From positions 624,973,852-625,037,851 of the forward strand of contig NC_133666.1 of NCBI RefSeq assembly GCF_037893015.1: 64,000 bases of DNA, given 5' to 3'. Of the stretch, positions 13,101-22,538 are shown one piece after another (position 1 is the first letter of the stretch; each line of letters starts with the position of its first letter). This DNA is from Macrotis lagotis. Lineage: Eukaryota > Chordata > Mammalia > Peramelemorphia > Peramelidae. The notes under the pieces are model-generated. The model ran no database searches. It saw only the letters and a program-made list of their open reading frames with translations, and was not told the origin of the DNA. The position numbers were made by a program, and so were the translations under genes.

Positions 13101-14952
13101 CAGAGCCGTCCTGTCGCCGCTGAATGACCATCCAGCCTCCACCCTCCAGTTGCTGTTCACACCACACTGACACTGATTTCTGGCCCAGTCTCACTTGGTA
13201 AACCCCACTGATCCCCTGCCTGCCCTTTTGGGCCTCCAAGCAATCTTGCCATGGGCCTAGGGGTCATGAAGACATACATAGTCTGCCCTGGCAAGGGATG
13301 AAGGGGTCATGGGAAGACCCACAAGATGGCTAGGATAATGGGACAGGAAGAGGAAGGTTGTCCTGGGTATGGACTTGGCCTAAATTTGGGGGGGATCCCA
13401 CTGTAGACCCTTCCCCCTCCCTATTCCCACCACCTCCCTCTCCCCACCTGTTTCTGACAGGGATTTAAAATCTGTTCTCTGCCCCCAAAGTCATAAGCCT
13501 GAACTACACCTTACCTGTTGTCTGTGTAGGTGTTCCTGAGAGACCTGTGGGCAGGGGAGAGGCTAGGACCCCTTGCTGCCTCTGTGATTGACCAGGTATC
13601 CTGCCCTGTTCCCTGTGACGAGGCATTTTTCCCCTACCATTGCTGCCATTACTCACAAGCCCTCCAAGCTCTGAGGGACTCAAGGAGGGTGGTAGCAAGA
13701 CCTGTAGAAGTCAATGATTAACTCAGAACGTCTGATCATCCAAGACTCAAGTCCTAGGATGACCCACCTCTTCTGAGGGGCTGGAGGGAGGAGGACCATC
13801 TCTATACAACTTTTTTCCCTAAAAGACTTATTCTGTATCCCTATTCCTAAGGAATTAATCTCATCTATTCCTGGACTATTTATCTCTGCCCCCATCCAAA
13901 TCCTGAATTTCTACCTCAGATTGCTCATCCTGGGATCAGAAGTTGAACAGTGCCAATAATAGAATTTCTCCTTCTACCCTCACCCATCCTTCACCATAAC
14001 AAGGTTTCACAACACCAACTAAGCAGTGGAGGAAAGAGTTAACTGATACTAAATGCTTCTAAAATTGAAACAATAGTATGGGTAGCTTTGGGAAAAGGAA
14101 CACCTGGCCCAAAGGAGGAAAGAAAATCCAGGTCCCCAAACCTGCCACATGTCAATCAGTCAATTTCTCTCCTTCCCAAGATTGACAAATTTGGACATGA
14201 GATAGAAGTGAGACTGAGTCTAATTGTACTTGGGAAATTACCCTCCTCCCATAACAATGACCATCTTATAAATAACAATCTTTCTCCAAAAGCTTTACTT
14301 CCTAAGATAATGACTATTCCTTTAACAGAGACTATTGCTGTACCTGTCCAGTTGTTCTGTTCAGGTCCTGCATCTGTTGATTCCTGGACCCTCCTGAACA
14401 TTGCTGCTCCAGCTTGGTGATGACAGTGTTCTGGTCATTGACTAGTACAGCCAGAGTATCATATTTGGCATCCAATTGGTGGTATTGGATAGTGGCTCTC
14501 TGGGCTTCTGCTAAGGCATTCATGACCTGGCCCTCTATCTGGGCCAATCCATCCCCCTGGGAACCCTTTGTTTTTCCATGGGGTAACTGTGGTGTCTGCA
14601 GTTGGCTGGAGTGGGAGCCAGGGTCCCGAGTCTCCCCACATAAGGCCCTGACCTCGCTGATAGTGGTCCCAACTGCAGCCAACTGTTCCTTCAGTTCCTT
14701 GATTAGCACCTCCTGCTGTCTTAGCTGGACCTGAAGAGCCTGAAGCTCATCTGCCCCAGGATTGTCTTGACAAGGGGCTGATGCCTTTGTTCCACTCCAG
14801 CACACAGCCCCTATGAACTTCTGCTGGGGAGCCATAAAGATGTAAGTGCAGCGTTGGTTGGTGGTTGCAGATCTCTTCTCCCCCAGAGCAGGGCTCAGCC
14901 CCCTCAGGATGGCCATCAAAAGCAGTATTGGACTCCATGTGTGCATTTCCAT
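7102..14952 (-). CDS. ANGPTL6: Angiopoietin-like 6 (angiopoietin-related growth factor), 5 coding exons
   Basis: Secreted glycoprotein acting on vessels, skin and energy metabolism. Coding exons in gene order are 14344-14952, 13515-13701, 13069-13256, 12703-12973 and 7102-7286. Phases agree and give 479 codons plus stop (human 470). The start is the ATG at 14952 in a strong ACCATGG context, just after an acceptor (ttacag) at 14958, so an upstream non-coding exon is expected. Residues 1-27 look like a signal peptide (hydrophobic SPILLLMAIL). Then come RCTYIF...GAVCWSG, coiled-coil heptads (QVQLRQQEVLIKELKEQL), a variable linker, and the fibrinogen-like domain from PWQDC. The domain includes VWCEQQLEGGGW, WLGLE, DHYRLRLG, DAGDSLSWHNDKPF, DRDRDSYSG (calcium site) and NCALYQRGGWWYHACAHSNL, ending IRPL. 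All fibrinogen-domain cysteines seen in human are present. The last intron is 5.4 kb and full of repeats. Confidence 0.96.
7651..8289 (+). repeat. Dispersed repeat, copy B, interrupted by a SINE
   Basis: Partner of 6528-6752: a 46 bp direct-repeat part at 7651-7696 and an inverted part at 7928-8289. The inverted arm is split by the SINE at about 7965-8130. The two copies flank the terminal coding exon of ANGPTL6. Confidence 0.75.
7965..8130 (+). mobile_element. Marsupial CORE-SINE, full length
   Basis: Starts 'gggatggctaggtggc', contains 'gggttcaaatcc' and 'ccacttaacccc', and ends in an A-rich tail. 'ttcaggaca' is repeated on both sides (7956-7964 and just after 8130), a target-site duplication. 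Confidence 0.88.
9314..9338. repeat. (GA)n microsatellite
   Basis: About 12 uninterrupted GA units in the last ANGPTL6 intron. Confidence 0.9.
9440..9565 (-). mobile_element. MIR/CORE-SINE remnant
   Basis: Diverged reverse-strand copy with 'ggatttgaactcaggtcttcctgactcca' type sequence and the adjoining 'cacttagctgcct' terminal motif. Old and truncated. Confidence 0.65.
11103..11271 (-). mobile_element. Marsupial CORE-SINE nested in L2
   Basis: Reverse-orientation copy with a T-rich start and a 'ccacctagctgcccc' end. The 13 bp target-site duplication TATGATATCTCTC lies at 11090-11102 and 11272-11284. Confidence 0.93.
11953..12093 (-). mobile_element. Marsupial CORE-SINE nested in L2 3' end
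   Basis: Reverse-orientation copy. The 15 bp target-site duplication CAGTAAATGTTTATT lies at 11938-11952 and 12094-12108 and is part of the L2 terminal sequence. Confidence 0.93.
12300..12540 (+). mobile_element. MIR-type SINE, old
   Basis: Contains 'gggtttgaatcctgcctcag', a 'ctcaagtcaca' core and the 'tcagtttctttaccagtaaaatg' 3' motif typical of MIR/THER elements. Diverged. Confidence 0.7.
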
Positions 14953-15240
14953 GGTCACCTGTAACAGAAGGAGGCCAGGCTCAGCTGTGTGGAGAGAGAG
15001 ATCATGCCTTCAGAAGACTCTAAACTCTGAGCTCATTTGTTGCTCCTGCCAGAGTTTTCCCCTTCTTTGAGAGAATCCAAGAGCCCCAAAAACTTACTCC
15101 TAACTTTGACATTCAGTAGTTTCATGATGCTGGGCAAGTCACCTTACCTCTATGCACCTCAGTTTCTTCATCTATAAATAAGTGATAACATCCACAATGC
15201 CCCTCTCATGAGCTTGCCATGATGAAACATTTTTTTTAAA

Positions 15241-15592
15241 CCTTATTTATAGGGCAGCTAGGTGGCGGAGTGGATAAAGCACCGGCCCTGGAGTCAGAGG
15301 AGTACCTGGGTTCAAATCCGGTCTCAGACACTTAATAATTACCTAACTGTGTGGCCTTGGGCAAGCCACTTAACCCCGTTTGCCTTACAAAAAAAAGCTA
15401 AAAAAAAATAACCTTACTTACAGGGGCAGCTAGGTAGTGCAGTGGATAGAGCACTGGTACTGGAGTCAGCAGGACCTGAGTTCAAATGTGACCTCAGACA
15501 CTTAATTATTACCTAGCTATGTGACCTTGGGCAAGTCACTTAATCCCTTCATTGCCTTAAATAAATAAAAATTTTAAAAATCTTATTTACAG
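15241..15592 (+). mobile_element. Two SINEs inserted in series at one target, three target copies
   Basis: First SINE about 15253-15411, second about 15424-15580, both forward. The target CTTAYTTAYAG occurs three times, at 15241-15252, 15412-15423 and 15581-15592 (each with small changes). This is expected when a second element lands at the target duplicate of the first. Confidence 0.85.
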
Positions 15593-17559
15593 TAGAAGTA
15601 TTATAAATAATAATAATGTGTTCATTACTATTAATAACAATAATGATATTATTTCATCATTTAGTTCATCTTCTAATATCTGTTGATCAGGTCTCTTCAT
15701 CCTGCCTTGGTCTGGGTAACTGCCCACCAAGTCAGGGTCAGGTTTTTCCTCAGGTCCCCAGACCAAAAAAAAAAGAACATTTATATTGCTTTGTGAAAAA
15801 TCTTCATTAAATATCCACATAGAGTGCCTCTTCACACTGACCACCTTCACCATTCTAGGGGAGGCTAGGTGGTGAGTCTGGATAGACTGATGGGTCCGGT
15901 CACAGCAATTCCATATGTGGTCAAAAGTCCTCTCAGCCAAGTGAATAAGGATACTAGGGTCACTCTGATCTTGCTAGCCCTCTAACTCAGAGGTGGACTC
16001 TTCAGACTGAAGGATTAATGGAACTGAGAGACCAGAGATTAGATCTATTCCTCCCCACCTCCTACCCTGATCACAAACCCCTCAAAAACAGTACACTAAT
16101 CCAACTCAAAGGAAATTCCTCAGCTGCAAGCATCTATCTGGGGGAAGGGCAGGCACAGTTCCCATGACCATATCTATTTTTCTGTTCCCCAGAGAATAAG
16201 GCCAAGCTGTTTGGCTTTCCTCCTGTCTCATTTCCACCATAGAGTGACCATAGGGATATTTTTTGTATTTCTATATTATATATTCAAATATACAGAGATG
16301 TATATTGGTCCTTGGTTCAATATCACTCAGATTCATTAGCACACACAGTTTGACCCAGGAGTCAGCAGTTTTGCCCCAGTGTAGGTAGGATGAGAATGTC
16401 CTAGTCAACCATGGACTTCCATAGCACTAATGGCTTATAGGTGCTCCTATAGGTCCTATAGATCCACCGCTAAGCCTGCTGTGGGGAAGGGGCTGGCATA
16501 GATAGGCCTTGATGTGTTGTAATCAAGCCTCAGAAAATGCATTCTGTTTCTACCTTTTCTGGAGGTGATGGGAGTCCCCCATTCACTCTGTGGCTGGGGG
16601 GGGGGTGCTCAGTGTCAGGGTACTCACCAGTCACAGCTCACAGTTCCTCAGGTTCACCCTCCTGGCCTGTTCTCTCCTCACTTTCTACGATGGGGAGAAA
16701 GAGAATCTTGTTACAGAGATGCTGCTAACTGCCCAGGCCTAGTGCCTGACCCTCATGTCCCCGCCCTCTCCAGACCAACCCCTGGAGCTGCACAATCTCT
16801 GCCCAGGAGCCCAACTGTAAACATCTGTGGGGTCTGTTTCTAAGAATTTCTGCAGATGCTCAGAACCCACCCCATCCCTTCCCCCACTGGTCACTGACTC
16901 TCCATCCTGCCCCACTCCCTCTTTCCTGGCTCTTACTCTCTCTTCTCTCCCACTGACCACTGACAGCTCCCTGTCCAGAGGCAGCAATGATGGGGCCCAG
17001 GCAGGGCTGATGGCTGTTGTCACTGCCAAAAAGAAACATTCTCCTTCACAGGGTACAGGATACAGAGCATGAGAGTAAAAAAAAGGGCATTTGACATGGA
17101 CTTCAGAGGTCATGGAGACCCCACAGACACTAACCAACACCAGCACCATATTCTCATAGACCCCACAGCAGTAACATACATACTGTCCTGGATCCAGAAA
17201 TAAAATTTTACACCTAAACACAGACATGAGCTCATTTGTGTATATATATATATATATTTCTGCAAAAATATGAGCACACAGATACTACTCTCCCATTATT
17301 CCCTTTCAGAGATTTAATGAGAGCAATGGCCAAATCTTGTTTCCAACATCCTCTTCTTAAGCCAATTCCCCTACATGCATACCTCCAAAACCTTCCCCAT
17401 ACCCCTGTCAAAGGAAGCAAAGACCAGGAGGACATTGAACCTGAGAGAAAGAGAAACAAGGGCAGAGACAGACAGGATAAGACCAAGAGAGGCAGATAAT
17501 AAAAGATTGAGGCAGAGAAATGTACATGGATAGAATATCAAAGAACAAAAGAAAGCACC

Positions 17560-17710
17560 CTGGATTTGGGGTCAGACCTAGATCTGAATCTTTGGTTGAA
17601 TTCTAGCTGTGTGACCTTGAGCAAATTTCTTCTCTCTCTCTGAGCCCATATTATCTATAAAAAGACCCTGGATGATCTCTAAGGTGCTTTCTTCATCTAT
17701 CATATGGTCA
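17560..17710 (+). mobile_element. MIR-type SINE remnant
   Basis: Has 'agctgtgtgaccttgagcaa' and the downstream 'ggatgatctctaaggt' motif of MIR elements. No clear ends. Confidence 0.65.
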
Positions 17711-18959
17711 AAGAAAAAAATAGTCTACATATAAACACAAGCCTTCCAGAAAGGTAGGTCATTCTAGGACTTAGGCAAATGTAGTCAGATACCCCTAGTT
17801 TACATCCTAGTTAAAATTATTCTGGTTTTTTATTTTGTTTTGTTTTGTTTGCAGGAGTATGTGGTATAAGGAGGAGGTGGGCTATTTATTGGTTTGTTAC
17901 TGTTGATGTTGATGTATTTTTGCTAAGGGAGAGAAATGACCAAACTGATGTAGTACCCTTATTCCCCCCCCACACTCTTTATGAAAGAAGTCATTTTGAA
18001 GTTGCAATCTATGGGATTGTAGGATTTTTCAATAAAGAAAATTTCACAGTGGAGATTGAGCAAAGGTCCAAAGTTTAGTTGACAATTTAGTTAATAGTTT
18101 CCTTCATTAAACAAAACAATAGTCACTTGAAATGTCCTAAAACAAATCACTTTCTGAAACCATTAAAAATGGTGGTAGGCAATGACCTTGATTACATTAA
18201 AGTATTTCTTGTTCTAAACCTGATTGTCAGTCACATTTAATCCACTTTGTAGAGCCTTCCAGTTTACTCTTAATCTTTTTGCAATTTTTCTGATAGAATG
18301 TGGTTAGGTAAGAGAGATGGGGGGAAAAAGGAATTTAATGGAGGTTAGTTTCCTAAAAAAGGTTGAATAGTACTGTTTTCCTTTATTCAAAGAAGTCTGG
18401 AAAGGACTTTAGTCTGCAGAAATATTTATTTCTTAATATTTTCAGTTACGATTGTCCGTGTACAACTTTTACCAATTTGTTCACAGTCAAAGGGGAAAGA
18501 GAAGGGAGAATGGAATTCATAAACTTGCAAATGGAAAAATGTTGAAAACTAGCTTTGCATGTAATTGGAAAAATTTAAATAAAATGTCAATAAAGGTAAA
18601 AAATAAACTACAAAGATACCATTAAAATATTTTTAGTTACATTATAAAAAAAACTTAATGTTTTCACAATAAGATCCTATGACAATTAAAAAACATGTCT
18701 TAAATGCGTTCTCTGTGTAGAGTCCTGTGCTAAGTCCTAAAGGAGACAGTGTTTAGATAAAACCCAATTCCTGCTATCATGGACTTTATTGTCCCAAAGG
18801 AGTCTAAGAATCATATAATACATAGACTCTACCTAATAGATTGGATCACCAGAGCAGAGTACTTCTCTCCTTAGAGTTCTAATTGGAGGATATATATCTC
18901 TTTAGAACTCTTGCTCTTGAGTACCCATTCAGGAAATTATCCCTGATATTTGACAGCCT

Positions 18960-19290
18960 GTAGGAAGAAAGTGCTAGACCAGGAGGAAGGAGGAGTTGAG
19001 TTTATGTCCAATAAGGTGTGTGATCCTGGGCAGGTCACTTAGCCTCTGACTTCTTCAATTTTCTCATCTGTAATATGGGGGATATCAATAATAATCACCC
19101 CAGGCTTATTGTGAACACAAAATGAGATAATATTTGTAAAGTACTTGGTAAACCTCCGAGCACTTAGAATGCTCGAAGAAAATGGCAAACCACTTCTGTA
19201 TCTTTGCCAGGAAAATCCCATGAACTTTATCCATGGGGGTCACATAGAATTGGACACAACTGAACAACAATTAGATCAATTGACTGGTTA
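18960..19290 (+). mobile_element. MIR/THER-type SINE
   Basis: Has a 'gtgtgatcctgggcaggtcac' core, 'tttctcatctgtaatatggg', and a long 3' part ending 'gaattggacacaactgaa', the extended tail seen in marsupial THER-like SINEs. Confidence 0.7.
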
Positions 19291-19463
19291 TCATGTTCTG
19301 AATATCATCTAACAATTGATCCTCCAATATTCTGACCAGTAACATTAACAACAACTAATACCATTGATAAGCAGTAGATGATGAAGATATTGATGTTAAT
19401 AACAAAAATAGAATTTGTGTAGTGGTTTGAAGATTATAAAGCATTAATGTAAATTAACATCAG

Positions 19464-19610
19464 GGGCGGCTAGGTGGCAGTGGATAAAGCACCTGCCCTG
19501 GAGTACCTGGGTTCAAATCCGGTCTCAGACACTTAATAATTACCTAGCTGTGTGGCCTTGGGCAAGCCACTTAACCCCATTTGACTTGCAAAAACCTAAA
19601 AAAAAAAAGA
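19464..19610 (+). mobile_element. Marsupial CORE-SINE, first of a tandem pair
   Basis: Forward copy with an A-rich tail followed by GAGTTAATATTCT, which recurs after the next SINE. Confidence 0.9.
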
Positions 19611-19621
19611 GTTAATATTCT

Positions 19622-19769
19622 GGGGCAGCTAGATGGCATAATGGATAGAGCACTGCCCTGGAGTCAGGAATACCTGAGTTCAAATCCAACCTCAGACACT
19701 TAATTACCTGTGTGGCCTTGGGCAAGCCACTTAACCCCATTTGACTTGCAAAAACCTCAAAAAAAAAAG
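19622..19769 (+). mobile_element. Marsupial CORE-SINE, second of a tandem pair
   Basis: Forward copy flanked by GAGTTAATATTCT on both sides (around 19609-19621 and 19769-19781), a target-site duplication directly behind the first SINE. Confidence 0.9.
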
Positions 19770-20477
19770 AGTTAATATTCTTAGTGAAGTCCTCTCAGGG
19801 TTAAAAATCATTAAAACAAAGACAGACTATTACCCTTAGACTATTCTTAGAAGAAGGAGAGAGGCCTTGTATTTTCAGTCAGACACCCTCCCGATTCTGC
19901 TAGGGAGTGAAACAGTGGACTATTTCCAGAAAGACCTTGCATTGATTCTGTTATGGAAGGAAATAGTGGAATACTTCCAAAGAAGAGAACTTGCAGTCTT
20001 AGTTAGCCACCTATTTGATAATGGACTGTGAGAACAGTAGCCTGCCTTTTCTTATTTTGGTAAGTGCCAGTAGAGTCCCTTAGAAGACCTTGCATACTCA
20101 GACATTAAGTCATTTAACAGTTCATTAGAAATCTTCTGATACCCTTGCCATCTGGATGGTGAGGTAATATTTTATGAAAACCTTTTATTCTTCTCTTTGT
20201 TGCTGGGTAGATTTTTCAATTAAAGATTATAACTCTGAAAACAATCAATCAGGTTGGAAGAGAGGGCATGGGGGATGGGGGAATTGTGCTAGGCCATAAA
20301 AATCTTGCTTGACTGTTGCCTCTGGGCAGCTCCTTGATCTTCACTACCTTTGTGAGACTTGGGGGTGCCCTTTTCTTGAGAAAAGCCAAAATAAACTTTC
20401 CTTTTTTGTTCAGAGGTGTCTCTCTATTTTTTTTAAAGTGGATTTTTATCCCACACAAGTTCATTTTGCAGATTAGG

Positions 20478-20612
20478 GAACTGAAATAAATGGAATTAAG
20501 TCATTTATCTAGGGTCACATAGCCAGATTTGAGGCCAGATTTGAACTCATGAAGGTAAGTCTTTCTGATTCCAAGCCCAGGGATCATCATTGCATCACCT
20601 AGTTGCCCTATC
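20478..20612 (-). mobile_element. MIR/CORE-SINE remnant
   Basis: Diverged reverse copy: 'aagtcatttatctagggtca', 'gatttgaactca', 'catcacctagttgccc'. Confidence 0.65.
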
Positions 20613-20829
20613 ATCAATAAGGAATAGTCAAAGCATAGCTTTGTTCTGAAGTGATGAACAGATGTTCTTTGAGCATTACCATGAGTTCCTGGAAGTAGAC
20701 TCACTAAGGTTTTACTAAGAATTCCAACAAAGAGTATGCTATGCATGCTCCAAAGATTTACATGCAAACAAACAATTATAATCTCTAATGTTATATGACA
20801 AGAGTATAAAAGAAGTCCAATAACTCCAA

Positions 20830-21105
20830 TTTACCCCATCTTGTTTGTACATAGTTCCTAGTTAAAATCCTACCTCCTATACTGTTTAAAAACCCCCTCT
20901 TCATTCCAGATCCTTCCCTCTGTTAATTATCTATTTATTCTTTATTTCGTATCTTTCTTGTATCTATAGCTTGTTTTGCATATATTTGTTTACAAGTTGT
21001 CTCTGTTTCCTTAAGATTGTAAGCTCCTAGAGGGCAGAAACTATCTGCCTATTTTTGTGTCCCCAAAAAGGATCTGACCCAAAATAGGTGTGTCTTTTGA
21101 GTTGA
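20830..21105 (+). mobile_element. L2 LINE 3' end
   Basis: Ends with 'gattgtaagctcctagaggg' followed by 'tttttgtgtcccc', the conserved L2 3' terminal motif. Upstream part degenerate. Confidence 0.65.
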
Positions 21106-21201
21106 AGAGTTATTTGCCTATTGCTGCCCCATTACACAGTGAGCTCTTGGAGAGTAAGAATTGCATTTTACCTGTGTTTCCCTGAGTTTGTCGGTGGCTA
21201 G

Positions 21202-21313
21202 CTGACATACTCCAATCATTCTACTATATAGCCTTACTGGTCTTCTTTCTCCCCTTCCTGACATACTCCAATCATTCTACCACACAACCTTACTGGTCTT
21301 CTTTCTCCCCTTG
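21202..21313. repeat. 56 bp direct tandem duplication (two units)
   Basis: Unit 1 (21202-21257) and unit 2 (21258-21313) both begin CTGACATACTCCAATCATTC and end in a 'ggtcttctttctccccttc' type segment. They differ at a few positions. Confidence 0.93.
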
Positions 21314-22439
21314 CCACAGGACATCTCATCTCTCCTCCCTAGGCTTTTTTGCACAAGTGTCCAGAGTTCTTGGAACATAATCACCTTTTACCAAAGGAAT
21401 TCTTCCTTTTCTTGAAAGCTCAGGGTCATAGACCACCTCCTAGAGGAAGCATTACCTGATCTGCCCAGCTTCCCTAAGAAAATGATCTTTTAATTGTATA
21501 TATTTGCTCCAAGTACTTAGATAGAACCCAATTAAAATCTTGCCTCAAACACCAACTGGGCAAGTTATTTAAGTTTCCTTATCTATAAAAGGGGGGTAAT
21601 GGTACCCATTTCAGTCAGTCTAACAGTAAACATTTATGAAAGCGAGGCGGCTAGAGCTCCGGCCCTAGAATCAGGAGGAGGAGTTCAGATGACCTTGGAC
21701 AAGTCACTTAACCCCGATCGTCTCACACCCAGGGTGAGACACATCCAGTCGTCCTGATTCATGTTTGGACGCTGGACCCAGGTGACTCGGGAGAAGCAAG
21801 CGAGGCTGGTGCCTCAGCATGGCAGCCCCTTCACTCAAGGTGCGTGTCATGGCATCACCTCCCTGATGTCACCTAGGGAAGGGCAAACATCATCCTCTTC
21901 GCCTTCATCATCATCATCATCACCACTAGGTGCGGTCCCTGCCCTCAAGGAGCTCACAATCTAATGGAAGACAACTTTAAAATTAAAACAAAAAAAGGTG
22001 AAAGGCGCCCAGGTGAGATGGCCGCCTGCCCAGGTGGCTCTCCTACCAAATGGAGGACGTGGGAGGAGCTCCAGGGCCCTTACTCCGCCGTGTCCAATCA
22101 GAAGGAGGGAGGAGCCCAGAGGCCCTGGGGAGGAGATGAGGGGTCCGGGGTTTGGATGAGACCCCCCCAGAGGGCGGCCGGGGGATAACGGGCAAAGTGC
22201 TGTTAAGGATGCTCATGCTCAATTGGGTCTAATACACTGCCTTCCTGGAGAGGATGTAGGCGCTGGAGGGAAGGGGTAAGACACGACTGATTGTTGGGGT
22301 GAATGGGAAATGGGGTGCCGAGCCTCACGGTGCGCCCGGAAGCGCTGGTTAGAAGGAAAAGGAGGAAGAGGAGGGTCCGGGCCGTCCATCCTCCGCCTCA
22401 GAAGACAATGATTGGTTCCTGGCTTTTCTCCACCTCCCC

Positions 22440-22538
22440 TTTGGTTCCGCCCCGGAAGTTCTTCCCGGCGCTTCCGGAGGAGCCGCGTGCGCAGCCGGCG
22501 TGTGTGGCTTCTCTCGTGGCGGCGGCGGCGGCGGCGTC
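22440..22538 (+). promoter_or_regulatory. PPAN CpG-island promoter with ETS-type sites
   Basis: GC- and CpG-rich sequence runs from about 22300 to 22870 across PPAN exon 1. CCGGAAGT at 22452-22459 and its reverse CTTCCGG at 22471-22477 fit ETS/GABP sites, typical of TATA-less housekeeping promoters. The transcription start is not fixed by sequence alone. Confidence 0.65.

Larger units (their letters stand above)
14959..22438. other. Interval between ANGPTL6 and PPAN, repeats; no coding exon recognised
   Basis: About 7.5 kb upstream of both ANGPTL6 (-) and PPAN (+). It must hold the ANGPTL6 promoter and at least one 5' non-coding exon, which I cannot place. Content is mostly SINE pairs (15253-15580, 19464-19770), MIR and L2 fragments, a TA microsatellite near 17240 and a 56 bp tandem duplication at 21202-21313. 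Confidence 0.6.

Noticed and set aside
12739-13170. 143-codon plus-strand open frame
   Set aside because: Antisense shadow of ANGPTL6 fibrinogen exons at 12703-12973 and 13069-13256.
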